Assembly: GCA_036338025.1 (NCBI GenBank)
Contig: JAYZDB010000219.1
Location: forward strand, 1 to 12,184
Direction: 5' to 3'
Source of the DNA: JAYZDB01 sp036338025
GTDB lineage: Bacteria; Planctomycetota; UBA1135; UBA2386
DNA length: 12,184 nucleotides
The notes beneath the pieces were generated by a model. That model made no database searches. It had not been told where the DNA came from and saw nothing but the letters and a program-made list of their open reading frames with translations. A program made the position numbers and the translations under genes. Of this stretch, positions 1 through 5,995 are shown piece by piece (position 1 is the stretch's first letter; each line of letters begins with the position of its first letter).

Positions 1-356
1 GGAAATCGGTGTAGTAGCCCGAACAACCGCCCGCGCCGAAGCTGTAACCCTTCCTTCGTCGCCCCCCGGCACCCACCTGTAGCGATTCAAGTGCCCTTCG
101 CAGGGGAGATTTGCCTGGGGTGGGTGGACCGACAGGACGCCAGCCAGCGACCGCAACATCCTGTGGCTGCTACCCGGTTCCCGACGGTGAATACCCCAGG
201 GGCTGCCGTTCGGAATCCGGGCAGAAACCAACGCCGACGAGGGCTCCGGGCCTTGGACCCCGGACCGCCCAGACAGCGCAATCCGCCCGCCTGGCAAGCC
301 AGCATGCGACCTCCCTGAACTCCGAGGCGCTGGCAAACTGGAAGGTCCTGCAGGAC
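1..356. other. Non-coding or unresolved stretch downstream of pilOP
   Basis: I see no convincing gene in this 356-base stretch. On the minus strand there is an ATG at 305 preceded by a good purine-rich Shine-Dalgarno (GGGAGG, 4 nt away). The 72-codon frame it opens is rich in Cys, Arg, Gly and Trp, looks like no protein I know and stops at 87. A second minus-strand frame opens at ATG 159 and stays open to the left edge (53 codons), so a gene start there cannot be excluded, but its composition does not argue for coding. In pilus operons pilQ (secretin) often follows pilP; the visible frames show no secretin features. A 12-bp palindrome sits at 345-356 (separate entry). Confidence 0.5.
345..356. 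other. 12-bp perfect palindrome abutting the pilOP stop
   Basis: GTCCTGCAGGAC is its own reverse complement and lies immediately after the stop codon of the pilO-pilP-like gene. There is no T-run on the minus strand after it, so it is not a standard intrinsic terminator. It may be chance, a protein-binding site, or a 3'-end structure that stabilises the pilMNO transcript. Confidence 0.3.
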
Positions 357-1748
357 TCACCAAGTCTTGACCAAGGTGAAACCCTTGTAGACGAACTGAA
401 CCTCATCATCTCGAACCCTCTTCACGAACAGGTTCTTGTTGATGTACTCCCCTTCTTCGTAGACGACGTCATTCAGGATCACACCGGATTTACGTTTCTG
501 CTGCACGATCACGCCACTGATCGCGAGCGGAATCGCGCTGAACTCGAGTGCGATCTTCGCCTGCGCGACCAGACCCTCGATCCGCAGCCGGAGATTGTAG
601 AGCTTGCTGCTCTTCGCTACCCCGATGCGGGACTCTACCTGCGAGTATTGTGCGACCACGCTTTCGAGGTCCCCCTCCTTCAGCTTCGCCTGCATCGAAC
701 CGACGAGTGCCACGAATCCGGCGCGTGGCAGGCAACCACCGCTGCCAGCTTCATCACTCTGGACGTTTGCCACCAGGTTCTGGTAGGGCGTCTGGACTTC
801 CTTGTACCAGAGGGCTGTCAGGGACGGGCTACTGATCATCTTGTTCTCGGTTATCCGTCCAGCACGCGTTTCAAAACCCTTGAGACCAGTGCTGACCGCC
901 CGTTGTAGTTCGATCCTCTCGACCATCGAGACCTCGTCCGAGAGGCTGTGTTCCCACTTGGCCTGCAGATCGGTGATCAGCTTGCCGCATTCCTCGAGCA
1001 TCTGTCGCTGGTCGATCAACGGAGTACCCGTGTCCCCGGGATCGCTCTGCCGCGGGTCGATGAAGATGTCGCGCCGACCCTCTCGGCCGCGAAACTCGTA
1101 CGGGTCCTGGACGTCGAGTGAACCGGCTGCAGCAATCTCGTGGCGCAGCGCTTCGACCTTGGCGGGATAGTTTGCAATATGTGTTTCAGTACCCGTGGTA
1201 CTCGGGTTGTAGACGTAGGTCTCGACCGTGATCCTGAAGTCGTGAATGGCGTCTTCGCCAGACTTGCTGGCACCGCTCGTCAGCTTGAAGTCCCGGACGC
1301 GCGCGAACCGCTTGTGCGACTCGAAGAAGTTCATGAATTTCATGAACTGCCACACTGTCGCCTGGAAATAGTATTGATAGGTCACGCGCCGGAACGCACC
1401 ACCCTTGGCACCACCTCGCACCGGCACAAATCGATCGATCGAGATCCCCGACAAGACGGCGAACTTCTGGGAATCACGTGCGAACTTGGTGAGTTCTGCC
1501 TCCTGCGGCAAGATCTTCACGTAGTTTGCAACGTTCTCACGCAGCACGATCACCTTGTTCTCAACCCCTGGGATCTTGTTGATCTTCTTACGGGCCGCGC
1601 TGACCGCCTTTTCCTTCGACTCGATCGCGAGGCGCTCAATCTCAATGAGGTCGCTCGCCCAGTAGACACCACCAGCAGCCGCCCCACACAGCGTGACAGT
1701 GACAGCGACAATCGCTAGTAGGGTCTGTTTTTGAGTAAGCCTGGCCAT
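357..1748 (-). CDS. Type IV pilus PilO-like protein with C-terminal PilP-like domain (probable fusion)
   Basis: This 463-residue protein starts at ATG 1748, with GAGGA 8 nt upstream, 15 nt after pilN. Visible layout: short cytoplasmic N-terminus; one membrane segment at about 9-31; predicted coiled coil at about 34-78; a PilO-like periplasmic domain at about 80-181 (YYFQATVWQFMKFMNFFE, then a strand-rich end DFRITVETYVY). Next come an RRDIF motif at 225-229 like the RDPF motif after the PilP linker, a helical stretch of about 170 residues, and a small beta domain at about 405-463 (SGVIVQQKRKSGVILNDVVY, then EGEYI and VRDDEVQFVYKGFTL) resembling PilP or GspB/GspC-type C-terminal domains. PilO pairs with PilN in the inner membrane, and PilP links them to the secretin. 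PilO alone is usually near 200 residues, so the length itself indicates extra domains. The PilO call is fairly firm from gene order and topology. The PilP part is inferred from pattern and motif only. A T2SS-like role is possible. Confidence 0.72.
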   Translation of the reverse strand: MARLTQKQTLLAIVAVTVTLCGAAAGGVYWASDLIEIERLAIESKEKAVSAARKKINKIPGVENKVIVLRENVANYVKILPQEAELTKFARDSQKFAVLSGISIDRFVPVRGGAKGGAFRRVTYQYYFQATVWQFMKFMNFFESHKRFARVRDFKLTSGASKSGEDAIHDFRITVETYVYNPSTTGTETHIANYPAKVEALRHEIAAAGSLDVQDPYEFRGREGRRDIFIDPRQSDPGDTGTPLIDQRQMLEECGKLITDLQAKWEHSLSDEVSMVERIELQRAVSTGLKGFETRAGRITENKMISSPSLTALWYKEVQTPYQNLVANVQSDEAGSGGCLPRAGFVALVGSMQAKLKEGDLESVVAQYSQVESRIGVAKSSKLYNLRLRIEGLVAQAKIALEFSAIPLAISGVIVQQKRKSGVILNDVVYEEGEYINKNLFVKRVRDDEVQFVYKGFTLVKTW

Positions 1749-1763
1749 CGTGATTTTCCTCGT

Positions 1764-2417
1764 CTACTTGGGCTTGGCTGCGGTGCTGGTTTGACTCTTC
1801 GCCCACTTTGAAGATGGCTTCATCTGCCACTTCCAGTTGAACGAGAACGACTCGGGCGGATACAGGTCCTCGTCGACAGACTTGGCTCCAGCTGGCGGGC
1901 TGTGCTCCTCCATGTCGATGAAGAACCGTGCCTTCTCCACGTCATCATGGAGGTTGGCGATCTTCCGGATGTCGTTGCCCTGCACGTGCGCCGGGAACTG
2001 GATGGCTGGCCCTTTCCGGCCATCGCGAGAACCACGCACCTGCATGCTTCCAAACCACGCCACGTGCCGGTCCTGGGCACCACCACTGGTAACAACATCG
2101 ATCAGTTCATCGAGGAACTGGACCCACAGCCGTCGCCCCTTGGCAATGTTCTTGATGGTGTCGGCGCGCTTGGAAAAATCCTTGCGCTCCTGAACGAGGT
2201 CATCGTAGAGCTTGGCGCGCTCTTTCACCCCGGCGAGAGTCTCAGCGACACTCTGGTGCTTGATTTGATTGCGATCGAGGTCACCGAAGTAGACCACGCC
2301 AAACCAGCCGATACTCGAGCACACCAGAATGACACCCGCCAATGCCGTGGCGAACACCTTTGGGGAGGTCCGCTCAGGGCGCCGATAAGCTTCCGGAAGA
2401 AGGTTGATTCCGATCAT
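1764..2417 (-). CDS. pilN: Type IV pilus inner-membrane assembly protein PilN
   Basis: The 217-residue protein opens with MIGINLLP, the hallmark N-terminal motif of PilN (INLLP at residues 4-8), which in characterised systems docks into a groove of PilM. A membrane segment follows at about 20-43, then a coiled coil at about 46-95 and a mixed alpha/beta periplasmic domain. The tail (about 170-217) is Pro, Ser and Lys-rich and probably disordered. The start ATG has a strong AGGAGG 8 nt upstream that overlaps the pilM stop codon, so translation is probably coupled to pilM. PilN bridges cytoplasmic PilM and periplasmic PilO in the pilus alignment complex. Family PilN proteins are usually near 180-200 residues, so this one is slightly long, mainly in the loop 165-190. 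Confidence 0.85.
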   Translation of the reverse strand: MIGINLLPEAYRRPERTSPKVFATALAGVILVCSSIGWFGVVYFGDLDRNQIKHQSVAETLAGVKERAKLYDDLVQERKDFSKRADTIKNIAKGRRLWVQFLDELIDVVTSGGAQDRHVAWFGSMQVRGSRDGRKGPAIQFPAHVQGNDIRKIANLHDDVEKARFFIDMEEHSPPAGAKSVDEDLYPPESFSFNWKWQMKPSSKWAKSQTSTAAKPK

Positions 2418-2425
2418 GTTCTGTT

Positions 2426-2431
2426 CCTCCT
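2426..2431 (-). promoter_or_regulatory. Ribosome binding site of pilN overlapping pilM stop
   Basis: AGGAGG lies 8 nt before the pilN ATG, and its upstream end shares bases with the pilM stop codon (2430-2432). This layout is typical of translational coupling and would help keep PilM and PilN in balanced amounts. Confidence 0.75.
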
Positions 2432-3458
2432 AGGCGACAGGTGCGGCAAGTCCAAGAGCGACCGCCAACTGCGGCGCAGCCTGGTGGAGTTGGTCGATGT
2501 CCACGTTGTCCGACTTGACCTTCAGACCATCGATCGGATTCCAAACGCGGGTCTTCTTCTCGAAGATGGTCCCCAGACACTCTTCCAGGAACGGCAGAAG
2601 GACCGAGCCGCCAGACAGGTAGACCTCTTCGACCTCACCGTCGAACTGGTTTTCGAAGAAGTCGAAGGAGAGATTGACCTCGTTGCCCAGGTCATCCATG
2701 ACGTGCAAGACCGCGTCCTGGACCTCAGCCATCTGTTCTTGCGGGTCACGCTTCAGGGCTTCGGCCTCGCAAGACTCGATCGCGAATCGGCGCGTGATCG
2801 CGTTGGTTAGTTCTTGTCCACCCATCGGCACCTCGCGCGCGAAGCAGGTGACGTTGTCCTGCATGATGTTGATGGACGACTTGCTCGAACCGATGTCGAG
2901 GAGCGCAATGGTTCGATCAGGCTCTTGGAATGCTGGGCTCACGATGTCCCCGAGTTCGAAGGCGTTGCCGAGCGCAAAACTGTCGACACCGATGCTGACA
3001 GGCTGCAAGCCGACGTTGACGAGCATCTGGGCATGGTCGTCGACCAATGAGTTCTTGGCGGCGACCAGCAATACCTTCATTTCGTCGGATTCCCCCTCCT
3101 CGCCAACGAGATCCATCAGCTTGTGGGTGTCGAGTTGCACGTCATCCGTCTCGAACGGGATGTATTGATCAGCTTCGAGCTTGATCGCATTCTTGAGGTT
3201 GTCATGGCTCATCTGCGCCATGTTGATGTAGCGAAAAATGACCGACTTCCCGCTGACTGCCGTTGCAACCCGTTTCGTGTTGAACCCCCCACCGGCGAAC
3301 AGATCCGAGATCGCATCATGACGAGCTTGCTCACCCGGGATATCAACCTGCCCGTAGGCAGTGATGGTGTAGTCCAGTTTGTCCTGGGTGACCTCGACGG
3401 CCTTGATGCAACTCGTCCCGATATCCAACCCAATGACGCTTTTGCGCTGTTTGAGCAT
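2430..3458 (-). CDS. pilM: Type IV pilus assembly ATPase-fold protein PilM
   Basis: PilM is a cytoplasmic actin-like (FtsA/MreB-fold) protein that binds nucleotide and the PilN N-terminus at the base of the pilus machine. Visible motifs: phosphate-1 loop GLDIGTSCIKAVEV (residues 10-23), the PilM-typical EADQYIPF (95-102), phosphate-2 loop LLDIGSSKSSINI (186-198), an adenosine-motif region YLSGGSVLLP (280-289) and a C-terminal LAVALGLA (331-338). The ATG at 3458 gives 342 residues, close to the family length, and has GAGGG 5 nt upstream. The frame stays open to a GTG at 3494, but the extra 12 residues precede the conserved start and lack a good ribosome site. It is the first gene of the pilMNO set, 212 bp after ptsH. 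That gap carries inverted repeats that may regulate it. Confidence 0.92.
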   Translation of the reverse strand: MLKQRKSVIGLDIGTSCIKAVEVTQDKLDYTITAYGQVDIPGEQARHDAISDLFAGGGFNTKRVATAVSGKSVIFRYINMAQMSHDNLKNAIKLEADQYIPFETDDVQLDTHKLMDLVGEEGESDEMKVLLVAAKNSLVDDHAQMLVNVGLQPVSIGVDSFALGNAFELGDIVSPAFQEPDRTIALLDIGSSKSSINIMQDNVTCFAREVPMGGQELTNAITRRFAIESCEAEALKRDPQEQMAEVQDAVLHVMDDLGNEVNLSFDFFENQFDGEVEEVYLSGGSVLLPFLEECLGTIFEKKTRVWNPIDGLKVKSDNVDIDQLHQAAPQLAVALGLAAPVA

Positions 3459-3463
3459 TCCTT

Positions 3464-3468
3464 CCCTC
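3464..3468 (-). promoter_or_regulatory. Ribosome binding site deciding the pilM start
   Basis: GAGGG followed by AAGG lies directly before ATG 3458. It supports the 342-residue PilM over the 12-residue longer GTG-initiated version. Confidence 0.7.
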
Positions 3469-3604
3469 AGTGCGACCTGTTTCCTGAAAACCACCCGTTT
3501 GGCGGGCGGATGTGTACCGCATCAGATATCGGCCAGGGAGATCCCCAAATTGAGCCGCTACCGGACAGTTTGGGCGGTCGTCAAATTATGAGACAGGGCC
3601 GCAG

Positions 3605-3659
3605 GCTGGCTCGCCCGTCAGCGATCCGAGAGGGAGCCAGGCATCAGCATGCTGACGCC
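3605..3659 (-). promoter_or_regulatory. Tandem, mutually exclusive inverted repeats in the ptsH-pilM gap
   Basis: Just after ptsH there is a 20-nt near-perfect palindrome at 3640-3659 (minus strand GGCGTCAGCATGCTGATGCC, one G-T pair). It is joined to a second stem with arms CTGGCTC and GAGCCAG at 3605-3611 and 3634-3640. The loop of the second stem contains GCTGACG (complement of 3616-3622), which can instead pair with CGTCAGC from the first palindrome (3651-3657). The RNA could therefore fold in two competing ways. No long T-run follows on the minus strand (only TCTCATAATTTG), so this is not a textbook terminator. It could be a leader switch, a processing site separating pts from pil mRNA, or a protein-binding site. 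No protein or ligand can be named. Confidence 0.4.
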
Positions 3660-3670
3660 GGTGGCAAGGA

Positions 3671-3943
3671 TCATTCCTCGCCGAACCCGTTCTCGATGAG
3701 CTCCAGGATCGCCCGAATCTGATCGTGGCAATCCACGCCTTCCGAGAACAACTCGAGCACCACGCCCTTCTCTGCGGCCAGCATCATCACGCCCATGATC
3801 GACTTGCCGTCCACGCGGTCCATGTCAGTGCGCCGAATCCACAATTCGCTGGCGAAGCTGTTGGCCGTCTGCACGAACAGGTGGGCCGGCCGGGCATGCA
3901 AGCCATTGGCGTTCGTCAGCGTAACCTCTGCGGAGGCCGTCAT
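3671..3943 (-). CDS. ptsH: HPr-family phosphocarrier protein (HPr/NPr)
   Basis: This small 90-residue cytoplasmic phosphocarrier passes phosphate from enzyme I to EIIA domains. The active-site histidine is His16 in NGLHARPA. The regulatory serine region is also intact: DGKSIMGVMMLAAEKG places Ser48 where HPr kinase/phosphorylase acts. The start ATG at 3943 has GAGGGAG 8 nt upstream and lies 20 nt after ptsN. The open frame extends 9 codons further upstream, but those residues run through the ribosome site. Being next to ptsN and rpoN it probably acts as the NPr-type regulatory partner of PtsN. Enzyme I and HPr kinase are not in the window. The ptsH versus ptsO (npr) name cannot be settled from sequence alone. 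Confidence 0.93.
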   Translation of the reverse strand: MTASAEVTLTNANGLHARPAHLFVQTANSFASELWIRRTDMDRVDGKSIMGVMMLAAEKGVVLELFSEGVDCHDQIRAILELIENGFGEE

Positions 3944-3951
3944 GGTCGCAT

Positions 3952-3958
3952 CTCCCTC
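3952..3958 (-). promoter_or_regulatory. Ribosome binding site deciding the HPr start
   Basis: GAGGGAG is placed 8 nt before ATG 3943. It supports the 90-residue protein, whose N-terminus matches the usual HPr start. Confidence 0.7.
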
Positions 3959-3963
3959 GCCCA

Positions 3964-4428
3964 TCAGCACTCAGACATCTCCACAAGCAGGTCGCGCAGA
4001 GCTTCGGGACCGTCAACTGCCGGCGCAAAGCGCCGGAAGTCCGTATTGCGAGCCAGGCCGGAGACCCAGCGCAAAGTCTGCAGATGATCTTCCGGAGGCG
4101 CACCCGCAGCACCTAGCACCAGAAACAGGATGTGTACCGGCTTGCCATCGATCGCATCGAACGGAATGCCAGCGGCCGAGATCGCCACCGCGATCCGAGT
4201 CTCCCCAACATCCGTCTCCTTCACGTGTGGAACCGCGACGCCATTGCCCAGGCCGGTACTACCATGATCCTCCCGGACCACGAGTTGCTGGTAGATCCCT
4301 TCGCGAGCCTTCTCCTCGACCACACCGGCCTCGGCCATCCGGTCGAGCACCTCGGCCAGTGCATCATCCCTGCTGGCCGCCCGCAAGGCTGGCACCAAGA
4401 CAACAGTATCGAACAAGGTGTGATTCAC
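3964..4428 (-). CDS. ptsN: PTS EIIA-Ntr (nitrogen-type) regulatory protein PtsN
   Basis: This is an EIIA domain of the fructose/mannitol/Ntr family, cytoplasmic. It accepts phosphate from HPr/NPr and typically regulates potassium transport, kinases or sigma-54-linked functions rather than sugar uptake. The conserved phospho-histidine is in GNGVAVPHVK (His68 when counted from GTG 4428). HILFLVLGA (99-107) and EDHLQTLRWVSGLAR are family-typical. Start choice is uncertain. GTG 4428 gives 154 residues, the normal length, and begins MNHTLFDTVVLVPALRA as expected, but has no clear Shine-Dalgarno. A TTG at 4554 would add 42 residues of Trp and Gly-rich sequence unlike the family and lies 10 nt after hpf. 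It is followed 20 nt later by ptsH, forming the expected phosphorelay pair. Confidence 0.88.
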   Translation of the reverse strand: MNHTLFDTVVLVPALRAASRDDALAEVLDRMAEAGVVEEKAREGIYQQLVVREDHGSTGLGNGVAVPHVKETDVGETRIAVAISAAGIPFDAIDGKPVHILFLVLGAAGAPPEDHLQTLRWVSGLARNTDFRRFAPAVDGPEALRDLLVEMSEC

Positions 4429-4450
4429 GAGACCGTGGGGGGAACGATGT

Positions 4451-4468
4451 CGCCCCAGACGCGGGGCG
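4451..4468 (-). other. Short GC hairpin between hpf and ptsN
   Basis: A six-bp stem CGCCCC/GGGGCG encloses a 6-nt loop in the 136-bp gap before the preferred ptsN start. There is no T-run after it. It may modulate ptsN expression relative to hpf, or be chance in GC-rich DNA. Confidence 0.25.
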
Positions 4469-4564
4469 AAGAAGCACGCTACCGTATCCGACCAGGCACC
4501 AGCCGACCAGCGACAGCCTCCAGCAAGTGGGTATTGAACCGCCCAACCCGACAAACTCCGGTCT

Positions 4565-4972
4565 TTAGCTGGTCAGTTGCTGGCGAACGATGTCCTCGTA
4601 GGTCGGCTCTTCCTTGGAAATACGGCTGGGGCTAGCCATGCCGACACCGGTCTGGTGCCTGTGATTACGTCGGCGTTCCTTGTCCTTCTTGAGTTGCCGC
4701 TCCGTCTTGACCAGGAGAGCATCGAGAGCGGAACGGTATCCAGCGGAAGTCTCCTTGACGAAGATCGGCTCCCGGGAGTCCACATACACCAGGATCTCCG
4801 CCACAAATTCGTCGTGTTCCTCGTCCAGAATGATCTGGATTCGCGAAATCCAATGGTTGAAGCGGGTCAAGCGATCGGCGCGCTCGAAAGCAAACGCCCG
4901 GGTCTTGTCGGACACGTGCTGATGTCGACTGGTCACTTCGATCTGAACCTCTCTATCGTGTGGGTACACCAT
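4565..4972 (-). CDS. hpf: Ribosome hibernation promoting factor (HPF/RaiA family)
   Basis: The 135-residue cytoplasmic protein has the typical HPF order: an opening strand QIEVTSRHQHVSD, a helix KTRAFAFERADRLTRFNHWISRIQIILD, strands with FVAEILVYVDSREPIFVKE, and a helix DALLVKTERQLKKDKERRRNHR with the basic face that contacts 16S rRNA. It binds the decoding centre of idle 30S subunits and blocks mRNA and tRNA. The length lies between short HPF (about 95) and long HPF (about 180). The C-terminal 30 residues do not look like the dimerisation domain of long HPF, so I call it a short type with a tail. ATG 4972 has no Shine-Dalgarno. It sits after truA and before ptsN, as expected in an rpoN-hpf-ptsN cluster. 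Confidence 0.9.
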   Translation of the reverse strand: MVYPHDREVQIEVTSRHQHVSDKTRAFAFERADRLTRFNHWISRIQIILDEEHDEFVAEILVYVDSREPIFVKETSAGYRSALDALLVKTERQLKKDKERRRNHRHQTGVGMASPSRISKEEPTYEDIVRQQLTS

Positions 4973-5034
4973 GAGTCATCGGTTGGGGGGAAAAGGAAGT
5001 TGTAAAGAGCGTCGTCCGCCCAGGTGAGTGATAC

Positions 5035-5051
5035 GAACCGGCGGCCGGTTC
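5035..5051. promoter_or_regulatory. 17-bp palindrome upstream of hpf, possible operator
   Basis: GAACCGGC and GCCGGTTC form a perfect 8-bp inverted repeat around one central base, in the 158-bp gap between truA and hpf, about 60 bp before the hpf start. On the minus strand no T-run follows, so it is unlikely to terminate truA transcripts. The tight centre suits a dimeric DNA-binding protein better than an RNA hairpin. On the plus strand TTCTCGTGTTTTT follows, which would only matter if something were transcribed rightward. Confidence 0.35.
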
Positions 5052-5130
5052 TTCTCGTGTTTTTCCTCTACCTGGATTGGCTGGACCGACCCATTGTCGG
5101 TGGATGCGGTGAATCCATACAGCCCCACCC

Positions 5131-5898
5131 TCATTCATCCATCCCAAGGACCGATTGCGGGTAGAGCACTCTGACGAGATAGAGGCCACAAGCTGGCGCG
5201 GTCATGCCAGCTTGACTGCGATCCTTGGACAGGAGAATCTCGCGCATGCGTACGGGGGGGAGCCTGCCGGTAGCAACCTGCTGGAGGGTACCGGCCAACG
5301 CCCGCACCTGGTTGTAAAGGAAACCGTTGCCCTGCACCACCATGTCCATTCCGTGCGGCCTACGAATCACCCTGGCCTGCGTGATGCGACGAACGGTACC
5401 CCCCGCCCGTGCATGACCGGGGTTCGATGCAAAGGCCGCAAAATCGTGTTCTCCAACGACATAGGATAGCGCCTCTCGCATGGCCTCGATCGCCATCGGA
5501 AAACGGACCCAGTGAAACAAATCCGCGCCGTGCACTGGCCGGATCGCTGAGTTTGCGAAGCGGTAGGCGTAGCGTTTGCCGCTGGCCGAGAAACGCGCAT
5601 GGAAGCTCGCGGACACGGCCTGTGCGTGGGTAACGGCAATATCACGCGGCACGTTTCCGTTGATCGCACGCACCAACTCGGTGGGCTCCATCTGCCGGGG
5701 AATCCGGACGTGCGCGGCCTGCCGAAGGGCATGCACGCCGGCGTCCGTGCGGCCGGCACCGTGCACAGCGATCCGTTCGCCAAAGATCCCGTTCAGACCA
5801 TCCTCAAGATGCTGCTGGATGGAGGGAAAGCCATCCTGCCGTTGCCATCCGGCGTACGCCTGCCCGTGGTAGCTGATCGTCAGGAGATACGTCTGCAC
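5131..5898 (-). CDS. truA: tRNA pseudouridine(38-40) synthase TruA
   Basis: TruA isomerises uridines at positions 38-40 of the anticodon stem-loop of many tRNAs. The 255-residue length is normal. The catalytic aspartate is Asp52 in GRTDAGVHA. Other family blocks are YHGQAYAGWQRQ near the start, FHARFSASGKRYAYRF, VGEHDFAAFAS, VQGNGFLYNQVRALAGTL and a C-terminal APACGLYLVRVLYP. The start is GTG 5898 with AGGGGG 4 nt upstream. It lies 97 bp after rpoN and before hpf, so it interrupts the usual rpoN-hpf neighbourhood. No truncation or missing key residue is seen. Confidence 0.95.
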   Translation of the reverse strand: MQTYLLTISYHGQAYAGWQRQDGFPSIQQHLEDGLNGIFGERIAVHGAGRTDAGVHALRQAAHVRIPRQMEPTELVRAINGNVPRDIAVTHAQAVSASFHARFSASGKRYAYRFANSAIRPVHGADLFHWVRFPMAIEAMREALSYVVGEHDFAAFASNPGHARAGGTVRRITQARVIRRPHGMDMVVQGNGFLYNQVRALAGTLQQVATGRLPPVRMREILLSKDRSQAGMTAPACGLYLVRVLYPQSVLGMDE

Positions 5899-5948
5899 GT
5901 CGCCCCCTAACTATCACCGGATCCCAACCCAGCGCAAGAGACGATCGG

Positions 5949-5960
5949 GAGTCGGGACTC
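5949..5960. other. 12-bp inverted repeat in the rpoN-truA gap
   Basis: GAGTC and GACTC arms are separated by two bases, between the rpoN stop and the truA ribosome site. It is too tight for an RNA hairpin terminator and no T-run follows. It may be chance. Confidence 0.2.
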
Positions 5961-5995
5961 GACCCTTGGATCCTGGCGATCGATGCCCGGCCCGC

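Noticed and set aside
87..305. Minus-strand 72-codon frame with a good GGGAGG ribosome site
   Set aside because: The product is Cys, Arg and Gly-rich without recognisable features. One ribosome-site-like match is not enough; kept only as a note in the 1-356 entry.
111..908. Long plus-strand open frame opposite the 3' end of the pilO-pilP gene
   Set aside because: It lies antisense to a well-supported gene, its composition has no family features, and high GC makes long antisense frames common. The same holds for plus-strand frames at 1140-1718, 1902-2810, 6629-7441, 7598-8191 and 9379-10335.
3500..3540. Sigma-54 type -24/-12 promoter before pilM
   Set aside because: A TGGC and a TGATGC are present on the minus strand, but the GG to GC spacing is 12 rather than 10 bases.
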